Assembly (NCBI RefSeq): GCF_024436375.1
Contig: NZ_JAFMZM010000003.1
Span: forward strand, 697,544 to 761,543
From: Nocardioides astragali
Lineage (GTDB): Bacteria; Actinomycetota; Actinomycetes; Propionibacteriales; Nocardioidaceae
Direction of reading: 5' to 3'
DNA length: 64,000 bases
Below are positions 56,621-64,000 of the stretch, piece by piece; within the stretch, counting starts at the first letter, position 1; each line of letters begins with the position of its first letter. The position numbers and the translations under genes were made by a program. The notes under the pieces are model-generated. The model did not search any database. It worked only from the letters and a program-made list of their open reading frames with translations, and was not told where the DNA came from.

Positions 56621-57247
56621 TCAGTCGACGGCGCGCAGCCAGCTGACCAGCGGACGCAGGGCCTGCCAGTCGGCGCGGACCCGGTCGACCAGGCCAGCGT
56701 TGATCGCGTCGGCCTCGAAGCCGTACGAGCGACCGACGAAGAGCTGCTTGTGGCGCAGGAGGTGGATGCGGGGGTGGTCGGCGGCGTAGCCGCGCGGCGA
56801 GGTCTTGAGCTGGTCGCCGCCGATCTCGAAGCCGCCCTTCTCCAGCCGCTTGAGCAACCGGTCCAGGGCTTGGCCGGTCTTGTCGTCGGCCATGGCCTCG
56901 CGGATCGCGGCCAGGTGCGGCCCGCCCGCCTCGTAGAACCCGGCTCCGACCCGGGTGCCGCGGGCGGAGATCTCGACGTACCACCCGGTCGCCGGGCCCG
57001 CTGACACGAAGGCGCCCTGGTGGGTCTTGTAGGGCGTCTTGTCCTTGGCGAACCGGACGTCGCGATAGGGGCGGAACACCTTCGCCGTGCCGAACTCCGG
57101 GTCGAGTGCGGCGACGAGTGCCTTCATCGGTGCCTCGACCGCGTCCTTGTAGACGTCGCGGTGCGCCTCCCAGAACGACTTGGAGTTGTCCATCTCCAGG
57201 TCGTCGTAGAAGTCGAGTGCGGCGACGGGGAAACCGGTGAAGCTCAC
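56621..57247 (-). CDS. DUF2461 (TIGR02453) family protein
   Basis: A 208-aa protein with the family blocks FPVAALDFYDDLEMDNSKSF, RPYRDVRFAKDKTPYKTHQG, WYVEISARGTRVGAGFY and SPRGYAADHPRIHLLRHK. The function of this widespread family is unknown. It starts at GTG 57247, where the family N-terminus begins; TAGCGT 8 nt upstream may be a -10. Confidence 0.82.
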   Translation of the reverse strand: MSFTGFPVAALDFYDDLEMDNSKSFWEAHRDVYKDAVEAPMKALVAALDPEFGTAKVFRPYRDVRFAKDKTPYKTHQGAFVSAGPATGWYVEISARGTRVGAGFYEAGGPHLAAIREAMADDKTGQALDRLLKRLEKGGFEIGGDQLKTSPRGYAADHPRIHLLRHKQLFVGRSYGFEADAINAGLVDRVRADWQALRPLVSWLRAVD

Positions 57248-57248
57248 G

Positions 57249-58367
57249 TCATGAAACGCTAGCCCACACCAGCTCGTCGCCCTGCTCCCCGAAGGAGGAG
57301 AGCGTGAGCACGCCGCCGCCGCACGCGGGCTCGCCGAGGAAGGCGTTGCCGACCGACGTGGACTCATAGGCCACCTCGAGGGTGTGCTCCGGGGTCCAGC
57401 GCATCAGCCTCGCCGGCTCGTCGTCGCCCTGCGGGTCACGGACGAAGAAGACCGAGTCGCCGCAGGGGAGGGCGCTGCCGGTCGTGCCAGGTCCGAGGTC
57501 GAAGTAGGTGCCGTCGGCCGAGGCGTAGAAGTGCGCCTCCTCCTGGCGCCGGGGCTTGGGCACCTCGGACCACAGGGCCCCGGCCGGGGTCGCGGCGACG
57601 TCCCATCCGGTGCAGTCCTTCGGGCCGTCGATCGGCTGCGGCACGCCGCTGCCGTCGAGGAGGTTGACCGTGCGGCACGCCACCGGACGGGCGTCGTCGA
57701 AGGTCATCATGCCGACGCCGTGCTCGCTGGCCGTGAGACCCGACCACCCCGACCGTGCGGGGGCACACCAGCCGTCCTCCCCGTTGCTGTCAGCGAGGGC
57801 GTTGGTGGCGAGGCAGTACGCCCGGTCGTCGCCGTACGTCGGGTAGTAGAGGTCGCCGCCCGTGAGTGCCCAGGAGCCCCCGCTGGCCGGAGCGGGAGTG
57901 ACGAGGTCGCGCTGCTCACCCGTCGCCAGGTCGACGACGGCGACCTCGCTCGGAGCGGTCTCGGCCTTGTCCTGCCGGACGACGACCGCCCACGCGGTGC
58001 TCATCAGGACCTCGGAGATCGTGCGGCCCCCTCCGGCGGCGATGGCGACACTGTCGCCGTCCCGGTTGAGCTCGACGGAGCTCGAGTCCTTCGCCCCCAA
58101 AGCCTCCCACTCCGGCCCCTTCACGTAACGGGTGCCGGCCTCGACACCGGTGTCGTCCCACTCGAGGAGGGCGACGACGGGCTCTGCGACAGCGGGCGCG
58201 TCGATGGGTCCGCCGCTCGGAGCCGCGCCCTCGGGGCCGCCGGCGCTCGATGCGGTCGTGCTGCTCGACGGGCTCCCGGTACCCGGTGTCGGGCTGGGGT
58301 CGTCGGTGTCGCCGCAGCCGGCGAGGGCGACCAGCATCGCAAGCGCGATCGTCGTACGGACCCGCAC
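57249..58367 (-). CDS. Lipoprotein of unknown function (propeller-like)
   Basis: A 372-aa lipoprotein: MRVRTTIALAMLVALAGCGD has a clear lipobox, followed by a low-complexity Ser/Thr/Gly/Pro linker to about residue 55. The outer domain has several blade-like strands (SEVAVVDLATGEQRDLV, GTYFDLGPGTTGSALP) and about seven cysteines. It begins one base after the stop of the C39-like peptidase gene, so the two are in one operon. No enzymatic motif is seen. Confidence 0.7.
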   Translation of the reverse strand: MRVRTTIALAMLVALAGCGDTDDPSPTPGTGSPSSSTTASSAGGPEGAAPSGGPIDAPAVAEPVVALLEWDDTGVEAGTRYVKGPEWEALGAKDSSSVELNRDGDSVAIAAGGGRTISEVLMSTAWAVVVRQDKAETAPSEVAVVDLATGEQRDLVTPAPASGGSWALTGGDLYYPTYGDDRAYCLATNALADSNGEDGWCAPARSGWSGLTASEHGVGMMTFDDARPVACRTVNLLDGSGVPQPIDGPKDCTGWDVAATPAGALWSEVPKPRRQEEAHFYASADGTYFDLGPGTTGSALPCGDSVFFVRDPQGDDEPARLMRWTPEHTLEVAYESTSVGNAFLGEPACGGGVLTLSSFGEQGDELVWASVS

Positions 58368-58368
58368 G

Positions 58369-59613
58369 TCAGACGCCGACGTTGTGCTGGAAGTGGTCGA
58401 GGTTGGCGCGGTAGGACTTGTAGGCGTTGCGCCACTGCACGCGGCCGATCGCGGGCTCGCTGGGGTCGAAGCGAGACTGGTCCCACGGCTCGAAGTAGCC
58501 GATCTGCCGGTTGCCGTCGGGGTTCTGGTCGAAGCCCCGGCCGACCTGGAAGTGCCCGCTCGCGTCGTCGTCGAGGTAGGGGTAGTACTGCTTGAGCAGC
58601 ACCGGGTGGAGCACGACGGGGGCCTGGTAGTCGTGGATGTGGCGCATCATCAGGCGGTACCACTGCTTGAAGGTGAAGTCGCTGATGTCGAGCACGACGT
58701 AGGGGCCGGCCCGGTCCGCGTCGTCGTAGTCGGTCAAGTTGTTGACCACGCGCACCATGTCGGTGATCGCGGTGCCCGCCGACGTCGTCCCGAGGCGGCG
58801 GGCCCAGTAGGACTGGTTCTTCCGCTTCTCCTGGGAGCTCCAGCCGATGGCCTGCATGGTGGCCGGCCCGCACCAGTAGGTCTGGTTCTGCGCCTGGGCC
58901 ACCTTGCTGGTGAGGATCTTGGACTTCGTCGGGTAGGACCCGCCGAACCCGCCCCGCGTCTGGACATCGGCGGTCGCGACCTCGGGGTGGCGCTCGGCGA
59001 AGCCGTCGGGCAGCGGCACGCCCTGGATCTCGTGGCGCAGCATCCACACCTTGCCGACGGACTGGGCCGCCATGGTCAGCTCGGCACGCTCGGCCTCGGT
59101 GCGGGCGACGGAGCCGCGCGCCCTGCTCCGGGCGATGATGCCCTCGGCGTCCAGGTCGCCGGTGCTCTCGCGGCCGAAGCTCTGACGTGTCGTCATCCGG
59201 GCCGCCAGGGCCTCGCGGGTCTGGTTGGTCCAGCCGAAGCCGAGGCAGTAGCGCTGGCCGTCGAAGGTCGCGCACCGGACCGCGGCCCGGGCGAGGGCCG
59301 TACGTCCCCGGGCGCGGTCGAGACTCGCGCCCTCGGCGAGCACGCGGTCGATCTCCGACTGCATCTCAGGCGTCACCTCGCCCCGGCCACCGGCGCCCTC
59401 AGGGGCCGGGGTGACCTCGCCCGTCGGAGCGAGTGCGCCTCGGTCGCCGTCCCCGTCCGGCAGCAGCGGCACTCCCGCCAGCGTGAGCGCGAGGACGGCG
59501 GCGGCGATGCTTGCCGGGTGCCGCCACAGGGGTCGAGACGTGTCGTCCGCGGCGATCGTGGTGGCGGTGGCGGTCGTGAGGCGCGCAGCGAGGCGGCGGG
59601 GCAGGGAAGGCAT
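58369..59613 (-). CDS. Membrane-anchored C39-like cysteine peptidase
   Basis: A 414-aa protein with one N-terminal membrane segment (IAAAVLALTLAGVPLL, residues about 34-49) and an exported C-terminal domain. QTYWCGPATMQAIGW places the catalytic Cys at about residue 248, and YQAPVVLHPVLL followed by GHFQVGRGFDQNPDG supplies the His/Asp region of C39-like (papain-fold) peptidases. The substrate may be a peptide or cell-wall protein. It is upstream of the lipoprotein gene in the same transcript. ATG 59613 is chosen because the upstream open frame lacks features. Confidence 0.7.
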   Translation of the reverse strand: MPSLPRRLAARLTTATATTIAADDTSRPLWRHPASIAAAVLALTLAGVPLLPDGDGDRGALAPTGEVTPAPEGAGGRGEVTPEMQSEIDRVLAEGASLDRARGRTALARAAVRCATFDGQRYCLGFGWTNQTREALAARMTTRQSFGRESTGDLDAEGIIARSRARGSVARTEAERAELTMAAQSVGKVWMLRHEIQGVPLPDGFAERHPEVATADVQTRGGFGGSYPTKSKILTSKVAQAQNQTYWCGPATMQAIGWSSQEKRKNQSYWARRLGTTSAGTAITDMVRVVNNLTDYDDADRAGPYVVLDISDFTFKQWYRLMMRHIHDYQAPVVLHPVLLKQYYPYLDDDASGHFQVGRGFDQNPDGNRQIGYFEPWDQSRFDPSEPAIGRVQWRNAYKSYRANLDHFQHNVGV

Positions 59614-59732
59614 GGGGAAGAACCTCGATCCGGAGACTGCGGTCGTCCCACTGTCCCCTCTGGCCCCACGAGGCGCAAGTCTCCCACCAGTGACGTGGGA
59701 CCAGCGAAGGAGAGGCGGTTGGCCGTTCTGGC

Positions 59733-60926
59733 TCACGCCCCAGGGAGCAGGTAGCCGCCCAGGGTGGGCTCGGTTGCCGGAGTCGCCAGCTCCGCGCTGC
59801 CGTCGATCCCGAGGCGCACGAGCGCCTCACCGTCGCCATCGACTCGAGCGATCAGGAGGTGGGCCGATCCCTCCCAGGCCACCGACGACTCATCGCCTTG
59901 GAAGGCGGCGTCGTCGCCTGCCAACGTGGTCACGACGTCGCCCGTGCGCGAGTCCCGAACGGTGACCGTGGGGGACTGCTCGTCCGATGCGGTGGCGGTC
60001 GCCAGGAAGCGCCCGTCAGGGCTGAACGAGAGCGGCGTCTCCCCGGGGTCCAGGGTGAGCTGCACGCTTCCGTCCCCTTCGTCCACGACGACGCACTGCC
60101 CGTCCACGGAGCAGCCCGCCACCCGGCCGGCGGTCGGGTCCCACGTCGAGGCGCGCGCGATCCCCTTCACCTCCAGCGGCGGCCCCCACTCGTCGGTGGT
60201 GTAGACCCGCAGGCGCGGCTCACCGCCGGTCGAGTCCACCACGTTGTAGAGGACCCGGTCGGCCGTGACCCCGACCGGTTCGACGCGCTGGCCGTTCGTC
60301 GTCACGATGTCGAGGGGATCCCCCGTGCCCTCCCCCGTGGGACCCCACCGGAGCACGACGCTCGTCCAGCGGTCACAGCCGTTGTCGAAGAAGGTGTAGG
60401 CAGCGTGCGCGCCGTCGCCGCTCACGGCCAGCTCCTCGCCACCGCAGCTCTTGTTCTCGACCTGGACGCCCGGGCCGAACAGCACCTGGTCCGCGATCCC
60501 GACTGAGTCGCCGGCCTGCGATCGAGTGGCGACAAGGACGCCGCCCGAGTACGGCGCCGCGTCGTGCACGCTGCCCGGGTCGACGACAAGCTCGGTCTTC
60601 GTCCCGTCGGCGGACACGTACGTCCGGTCCAGCACGTAGTCGACAGCGGGCGGCGCGCCCATCGGCAGGTCGGACAGCGAGTCCATGGTGACGGTCGTGT
60701 CGGCCGGTGAAGGACTGCTGTCCGGACCGGCAGAGCCCAGTGCCAGGCCGGCCGGCACACCCACCGCAGCCACGGCCGCCGCGGCGGCGATCAGGGTCGT
60801 CCGCCTGCTCCGTCTGCGCAGCTCGCGCGCCCGCCTCACGACGTCGAGCATGGGCGTCGGCTCGAGAGCCGTCCGGTCGGCGCGCGCGTGCAGTGACTGC
60901 CGCAGCATCTCTTCGGTGGCGGTCAT
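59733..60926 (-). CDS. Membrane propeller-like protein, likely partner (anti-sigma type) of the SigE-family factor
   Basis: A 397-aa protein. Residues 1-45 are cytoplasmic (TATEEMLRQSLHARADRTAL, basic RARELRRRSRR before the membrane), then one membrane segment (TTLIAAAAAVAAVGVPAGLAL), then an exported domain of propeller-like strands (LSFSPDGRFLATATASD, TVTVRDSRTGDVVTTLAG). The position directly after and overlapping (ATGA) a SigE-family sigma gene, plus a cytoplasmic N-terminus, is the standard setting of these membrane partners, which may hold the sigma factor. A zinc-finger HxxxCxxC anti-sigma motif is not seen. Confidence 0.7.
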   Translation of the reverse strand: MTATEEMLRQSLHARADRTALEPTPMLDVVRRARELRRRSRRTTLIAAAAAVAAVGVPAGLALGSAGPDSSPSPADTTVTMDSLSDLPMGAPPAVDYVLDRTYVSADGTKTELVVDPGSVHDAAPYSGGVLVATRSQAGDSVGIADQVLFGPGVQVENKSCGGEELAVSGDGAHAAYTFFDNGCDRWTSVVLRWGPTGEGTGDPLDIVTTNGQRVEPVGVTADRVLYNVVDSTGGEPRLRVYTTDEWGPPLEVKGIARASTWDPTAGRVAGCSVDGQCVVVDEGDGSVQLTLDPGETPLSFSPDGRFLATATASDEQSPTVTVRDSRTGDVVTTLAGDDAAFQGDESSVAWEGSAHLLIARVDGDGEALVRLGIDGSAELATPATEPTLGGYLLPGA

Positions 60927-61471
60927 CGCTCCCCCTGTCGGTTGAGGTCGGTCATCGGTCGGTCGATCGCGGGGTGGTCCCCGACGCTGGCGCGCAGCGC
61001 CGCGAGGGCCTTGTGCGCCTGGGACTTGACGGTGCCGACGGTGATCCCCAGCAGGTCCGCCGTCTCGGCCTCGGTGAGGTCCTCGTAGTACCGCAGCACG
61101 ATCACCGCACGCTGACGCGGTGGCAGACCGGCGACGAAACCCCAGACTGCGTCGCGCGTCCCGTCGTACTCGACGGACGTGGCGCCGGTGTCCGGCAGCA
61201 CCTCGGTGGTGACCTCATGGCGACGCCAGGCGCGCCGCCAGGTGCTGCGGTGCTCGTTGACCAGCACCCGGCGGGCGTAGGCATCGATCCGCTCGCGCTG
61301 CTCGATCCGGTCCCACGCCAGGTAGAGCTTGGCCAGGGCGTTCTGCACCAGGTCCTTCGCGCTGTGCGGGTCTCCGGTGAGCAGCAACGCTGTGCGCTGG
61401 AGCGTGTGCTCGCGAGCCACGAGCCACGACTCGAAATCCACCCGCGTCGCCTCGGGGCGCCTAGACGTCAT
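60923..61471 (-). CDS. SigE-family (ECF) RNA polymerase sigma factor
   Basis: A 182-aa sigma factor. Region 2: ALLLTGDPHSAKDLVQNAL followed by LAWDRI and DAYARRVLVNEHRSTWRR; region 4: GLPPRQRAVIVLRYYEDLTE and LLGITVGTVKSQAHKALA. This arrangement is typical of the actinobacterial SigE-family group paired with exported propeller or anti-sigma proteins. AAGGAG precedes ATG 61471. Upstream, TGCAACC-N17-CGTGT on the minus strand looks like an ECF promoter. Confidence 0.88.
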   Translation of the reverse strand: MTSRRPEATRVDFESWLVAREHTLQRTALLLTGDPHSAKDLVQNALAKLYLAWDRIEQRERIDAYARRVLVNEHRSTWRRAWRRHEVTTEVLPDTGATSVEYDGTRDAVWGFVAGLPPRQRAVIVLRYYEDLTEAETADLLGITVGTVKSQAHKALAALRASVGDHPAIDRPMTDLNRQGER

Positions 61472-61487
61472 GATGTCCACGCTCCTT

Positions 61488-61516
61488 ACACGCCACCGGG
61501 TCCTCAGATGGTTGCA
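61488..61516 (-). promoter_or_regulatory. Possible ECF-type promoter of the SigE-family gene
   Basis: Minus strand: TGCAACC (61516-61510), 17-nt spacer, CGTGT (61492-61488). The -10 lies very close to the ribosome-binding site, which makes the assignment uncertain. The gap 61517-61719 contains only a direct repeat of AGTGCCCGGTCGGCG (about 61677 and 61708). Confidence 0.3.
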
Positions 61517-61719
61517 CCGACCGTCGTCGCCGCGCGCGTGAGCCGAGAAGCCGCTCCGGTCGCCGGTCCTGTCGTGCCCTGGCTGGGTGCGGGTTGTGGT
61601 CGCTTGTCGCGCGGCATGGCAGGCGTCGAGCGGCCCTGTGTGCGCTCGAGTGGGGAGATGGACGTGCGCGCGAGGCAGTGCCCGGTCGGCGGCCCTCAGC
61701 GCGAGGAAGTGCCCGGTCG

Positions 61720-61795
61720 GCGCAGGACCAAAATCGGAGCGGATGACGAGATTCGAACTCGCGACATCGACGGTGGGCAGAGCGTCGCGCCCTGC
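61720..61795 (-). pseudogene. Degenerate tandem copy of the tRNA-Gly gene
   Basis: Positions 61720-61771 repeat 61796-61847 almost exactly (52 nt, one difference), covering the T arm, acceptor 3' strand, variable region and part of the anticodon arm. The spacing is 76 nt, the length of the tRNA gene. Beyond 61771 the anticodon and D-arm region is scrambled, so no functional tRNA can form. Confidence 0.65.
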
Positions 61796-61810
61796 GCGCA
61801 GGACCAAAAT

Positions 61811-61886
61811 TGGAGCGGATGACGAGATTCGAACTCGCGACATCGACCTTGGGAAGGTCGCGCTCTACCAACTGAGCTACATCCGC
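61811..61886 (-). tRNA. tRNA-Gly (anticodon CCC)
   Basis: A complete 76-nt cloverleaf on the minus strand with encoded CCA. Acceptor stem GCGGATG/CATCCGC, D loop AGTTGGTA, anticodon arm CGACC-TTCCCAA-GGTCG (anticodon CCC, glycine), T arm GCGAG-TTCGAAT-CTCGT. It reads the GGG glycine codon, frequent in GC-rich genes. Confidence 0.92.
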
Positions 61887-61927
61887 AGTGCCGTCCGGGA
61901 CGGCGGGCCAGATGTTACCGGACCGGG

Positions 61928-62689
61928 CTACCTGACGGCCGACAGGCCCGGGCGCTTCGGGGAGACGGTGTCGCCCGAGGACCGGCCGGTGACGCGACGG
62001 TGCACCCACGGCACCAGGAACTCGCGGGTCCACTGCGCGTTGGCCGCCCACCGGTCGCGGCGGCCGAGCAGCGGCGGCGGCTCGACCGCGATCGGCTCCA
62101 GCGCGTGCTCGACCCCGATCGCGTCGAGGACGGCGCGGGCGATGTGGGCGTGCCCGTGGTGGTTGAGGTGCATCCGGTCGGTGTCCATGACGCCCGCGAT
62201 GTCGACGTCGCGCATCCGCCACATGTCGACGACCGTGGCGTCGTGCCGGTCGGCGATCTCACGGACCCACTCGTTGAAGATCGCCATCCGCCCGCGCACG
62301 GGCGCGTAGATCCCCTTGCCGCCCGGGTCGAAGATCGTGAACATCACGACCCGGGCGCCCGTGGCCGACAGGCGCGAGATCGCGTCGTCGTACGTCCGCG
62401 CGAGGGCATCGAGGTCGACGCGCGGCCGGAGCACGTCGTTGCCTCCGCCGTGGATCGTGATCAGGTCGGGCTCCAGGGCGACAGCGTCGTCGACCTGCTC
62501 GGCGACGATGGGGCCGAGCTTGCGGCCACGGATGGCGAGGTTGGCGTAGCCGAAGTCGTCGGTCTGCTGGGCGAGCACCTCGGCGACCCGGTCGGCCCAG
62601 CCGCGCAGGCCGTTGGGGCGGGCCGGGTCAGGGTCGCCGACGCCCTCGGTGAAGGAGTCGCCCAGGGCGACGTAGCGGTGGAAGGTCAC
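61928..62689 (-). CDS. SGNH/GDSL hydrolase family protein
   Basis: A 253-aa esterase-like protein with ALGDSFTEG (block I, nucleophile Ser about residue 12), HGGGNDV (block III Asn) and DRMHLNHHGH (block V Asp-His). Block II Gly is probably in LAIRGRK. No signal peptide, so it is cytoplasmic; the substrate (acyl ester, carbohydrate ester) is unknown. It starts at GTG 62689, with CACAAT 5 nt upstream as a possible -10. The dCTP deaminase gene is divergent, 55 nt away. Confidence 0.85.
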   Translation of the reverse strand: MTFHRYVALGDSFTEGVGDPDPARPNGLRGWADRVAEVLAQQTDDFGYANLAIRGRKLGPIVAEQVDDAVALEPDLITIHGGGNDVLRPRVDLDALARTYDDAISRLSATGARVVMFTIFDPGGKGIYAPVRGRMAIFNEWVREIADRHDATVVDMWRMRDVDIAGVMDTDRMHLNHHGHAHIARAVLDAIGVEHALEPIAVEPPPLLGRRDRWAANAQWTREFLVPWVHRRVTGRSSGDTVSPKRPGLSAVR

Positions 62690-62732
62690 CGCGCCATTGT
62701 GGCGACCCCCGCCACGGGGCCGAAACTGAGGC

Positions 62733-62738
62733 TAGGTT
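62733..62738 (+). promoter_or_regulatory. Putative -10 box of a leaderless transcript (dcd)
   Basis: TAGGTT ends 6 nt before GTG 62745. Confidence 0.5.
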
Positions 62739-62744
62739 TGCCGC

Positions 62745-63320
62745 GTGCTGCTCTCTGATCGCGACATCACCGCTGAGATCGACGCCGGCCGGATCGCGGT
62801 CGACCCGTGGGATCCCCGGATGATGCAGCCGTCCAGCATCGACGTACGCCTCGACCGGTTCTTCCGCGTCTTCGAGAACCACCGCTACCCCATCATCGAC
62901 CCGATGGCCGACCAGTCCGACCTGACACGGGAGGTCGAGCCGGAGGGTGACGAGCCGTTCATCCTGCACCCGGGCGAGTTCGTGCTGGGGTCGACCTACG
63001 AGATCGTCACGCTGCCCGACGACGTCGCCGCGCGCGTCGAGGGCAAGTCGTCCCTGGGGCGCCTCGGCCTGCTGACGCACGCGACCGCCGGCTTCGTCGA
63101 CCCCGGCTTCTCCGGCCACGTGACCCTCGAGCTGGCCAACGTCGCGACCCTGCCGATCAAGCTCTATCCCGGCATGAAGATCGGTCAGTTCTGCTTCTTC
63201 CGGCTCTCCTCGCCCAGCGAGCACCCCTACGGCTCGGACAAGTACGGCTCCCGCTACCAGGGCCAGCGCGGACCGACCCCGAGCCGCTCCTTCCAGAACT
63301 TCCACCGCACGCCGATCTGA
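62745..63320 (+). CDS. dcd: dCTP deaminase (dUMP-forming type possible)
   Basis: A 191-aa trimeric nucleotide hydrolase. [20 protein letters not shown] contains the conserved Ser-Arg and catalytic Glu region, and [12 protein letters not shown] and KIGQFCFF the core. It converts dCTP to dUTP; in actinobacteria the bifunctional form makes dUMP directly. Length and the C-terminal [16 protein letters not shown] tail fit actinobacterial Dcd. Translation starts at GTG 62745 on a probably leaderless mRNA. Confidence 0.92.
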   Translation: MLLSDRDITAEIDAGRIAVDPWDPRMMQPSSIDVRLDRFFRVFENHRYPIIDPMADQSDLTREVEPEGDEPFILHPGEFVLGSTYEIVTLPDDVAARVEGKSSLGRLGLLTHATAGFVDPGFSGHVTLELANVATLPIKLYPGMKIGQFCFFRLSSPSEHPYGSDKYGSRYQGQRGPTPSRSFQNFHRTPI

Positions 63321-63382
63321 CCGGCGTACGCAGGCAGGGTGAGCGCACCCCGGTTCGACAGCGCGGCGCGAGGCATGGTTAG

Positions 63383-63403
63383 GGTGGCCTAAGTTAGGTC
63401 ACC
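63383..63403 (+). promoter_or_regulatory. Iron-box-like palindrome upstream of the siderophore-binding lipoprotein gene
   Basis: GGTGGCCTAA-G-TTAGGTCACC is a near-perfect palindrome (9 of 10 pairs) containing the CCTAA/TTAGG half-sites of DtxR-family iron boxes. It ends 27 nt before the ATG at 63431. Confidence 0.65.
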
Positions 63404-63430
63404 CTCACCACCCCTGTTCCTGGAGTTCTC

Positions 63431-64000
63431 ATGAAGCGAACCCTCGCCGCGCCCCTGGCTGCGGCCACCCTCCTCGTCGCTGCCCTCACGGGCTGCAGCA
63501 CCGGGTCCACCAGCGCCGACACCGCCGCCGAGCCGACCGCGACCACCACCGCCGACGCCGACGCCTTCCCGGTGACGATCGAGCACGCCCTGGGTGAGAC
63601 GACCATCGAGTCCGAGCCCACTCGCGTGGCCACCCTCGGCTGGACCGACCACGACCACGCCCTCGCGCTCGGGGTCGTCCCCGTCGGCGCCACCAAGATC
63701 ACCTGGGGCGGCAACGAGGCCGGGTCGACCGACTGGTTCGACGCCGCGGTCGAGGAGGCCGGCGCCGAGGCGCCCGTGCGGTACGACGACGCGGACGGCG
63801 CGCCGATCGACGAGGTCGCCGAGCTGGCGCCCGACCTGATCCTGGCCACCAACTCCGGCATCACCGAGGCGGAGTACGCCAAGCTCTCCAAGATCGCTCC
63901 GGTCGTGGCCTACCCGGAGGCGCCCTGGACCACCAACTGGCAGACCTCCCTCGAGATGGTCGGCGAGGCGCTGGGCCGCACGGCGCTGGCCGAGGAGGTC
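63431..64000 (+). CDS. Siderophore ABC transporter substrate-binding lipoprotein (3' end outside window)
   Basis: The visible 190 residues start with a lipoprotein signal (MKRTLAAPLAAATLLVAALTGCS, lipobox LTGC) and a Thr/Ala-rich linker, then a FepB/FhuD-like domain: FPVTIEHALGETTIESEPTRVATLGW, LALGVVPVGATK, IDEVAELAPDLILATNSG and KIAPVVAYPEAPWTTNW. It captures ferric siderophore outside the membrane for ABC import. An iron box precedes it. It may take up the hydroxamate siderophore made by the des operon 33 kb away (inference). GGAG lies before the ATG. No stop codon occurs before the window ends. Confidence 0.87.
   Translation, partial: MKRTLAAPLAAATLLVAALTGCSTGSTSADTAAEPTATTTADADAFPVTIEHALGETTIESEPTRVATLGWTDHDHALALGVVPVGATKITWGGNEAGSTDWFDAAVEEAGAEAPVRYDDADGAPIDEVAELAPDLILATNSGITEAEYAKLSKIAPVVAYPEAPWTTNWQTSLEMVGEALGRTALAEEV

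Noticed and set aside
61720..61795. Second tRNA-Gly gene
   Set aside because: The D arm and 5' acceptor strand are absent or scrambled, so no cloverleaf can form.

Overview
The window looks like chromosomal DNA of a high-GC actinobacterium, most likely a Nocardioides-type member of the Nocardioidaceae. The support is the uniformly GC-rich coding sequence with many GTG/TTG starts, a mycothiol-type maleylpyruvate-isomerase-family enzyme, DivIVA-family coiled-coil proteins, a DUF6458 membrane protein, a BkdABC 2-oxoacid dehydrogenase, a desferrioxamine-type desABCD operon, and many genes that appear to be leaderless (a TANNNT -10 box ending 6-7 nt before the start codon). The genus is an inference; no rRNA or classic taxonomic marker is present. 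No prophage, insertion sequence, CRISPR array or replication origin was seen.

Layout. 1-8.4 kb: metabolic and housekeeping genes (DDAH fragment, an internally deleted UdgX-type glycosylase, fructosamine kinase, LMW tyrosine phosphatase, a holin-like membrane protein, VanZ-like protein, aromatic/histidinol-phosphate aminotransferase), then an ArsR-type regulator with an MFS exporter divergent from a xi-class glutathione-transferase-like reductase, and a secreted GH43-like protein. 8.7-13.5 kb: an accessory surface/secreted region with two paralogous exported proteins ending in a bare LPDTG motif, tiny peptide genes and near-identical hairpin terminators. 13.5-17.3 kb: bkdABC. 17.4-24.7 kb: an epimerase, a DivIVA pair, and a minus-strand ECF sigma / M1 peptidase / fused acetyl-CoA carboxylase group. 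24.7-30.3 kb: a Ser/Thr kinase, two paralogous exported proteins and two amidohydrolases.

30.5-38.3 kb is the most distinctive locus. An iron box precedes desA-desB-desC-desD, and the last gene, overlapping desD, encodes a cytoplasmic penicillin-acylase-type Ntn hydrolase fused to a second DesC-like acyltransferase domain. The five genes overlap by about 4 nt each and probably form one iron-repressed hydroxamate siderophore operon. At the far right end a second iron-box-like palindrome precedes a siderophore-binding lipoprotein cut by the window edge.

39-42.7 kb: a PucR regulator divergent from a ferredoxin reductase and acyl-CoA desaturase (lipid desaturation), with a long palindromic operator between them. 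42.8-48.8 kb: small unknown genes, a beta-propeller membrane protein, an SDR, a maleylpyruvate-isomerase-family protein and exported proteins. 48.8-52.1 kb: an ABC transporter plus two-component system, four genes with 4-nt overlaps. 52.4-56 kb: a FadE5-like acyl-CoA dehydrogenase and a TauE/Rrf2 pair. 56-64 kb: DUF2461, a lipoprotein with a C39-like peptidase, a SigE-family sigma factor with a membrane propeller partner, tRNA-Gly(CCC) with a degenerate tandem copy, an SGNH hydrolase and dCTP deaminase.

Several families of short dispersed palindromes sit between genes: a 35-nt REP-like element (three full copies, one inside the desB coding sequence), a 64-nt inverted repeat (two copies, both between convergent genes), and an 84-88-nt nested palindrome (two copies).
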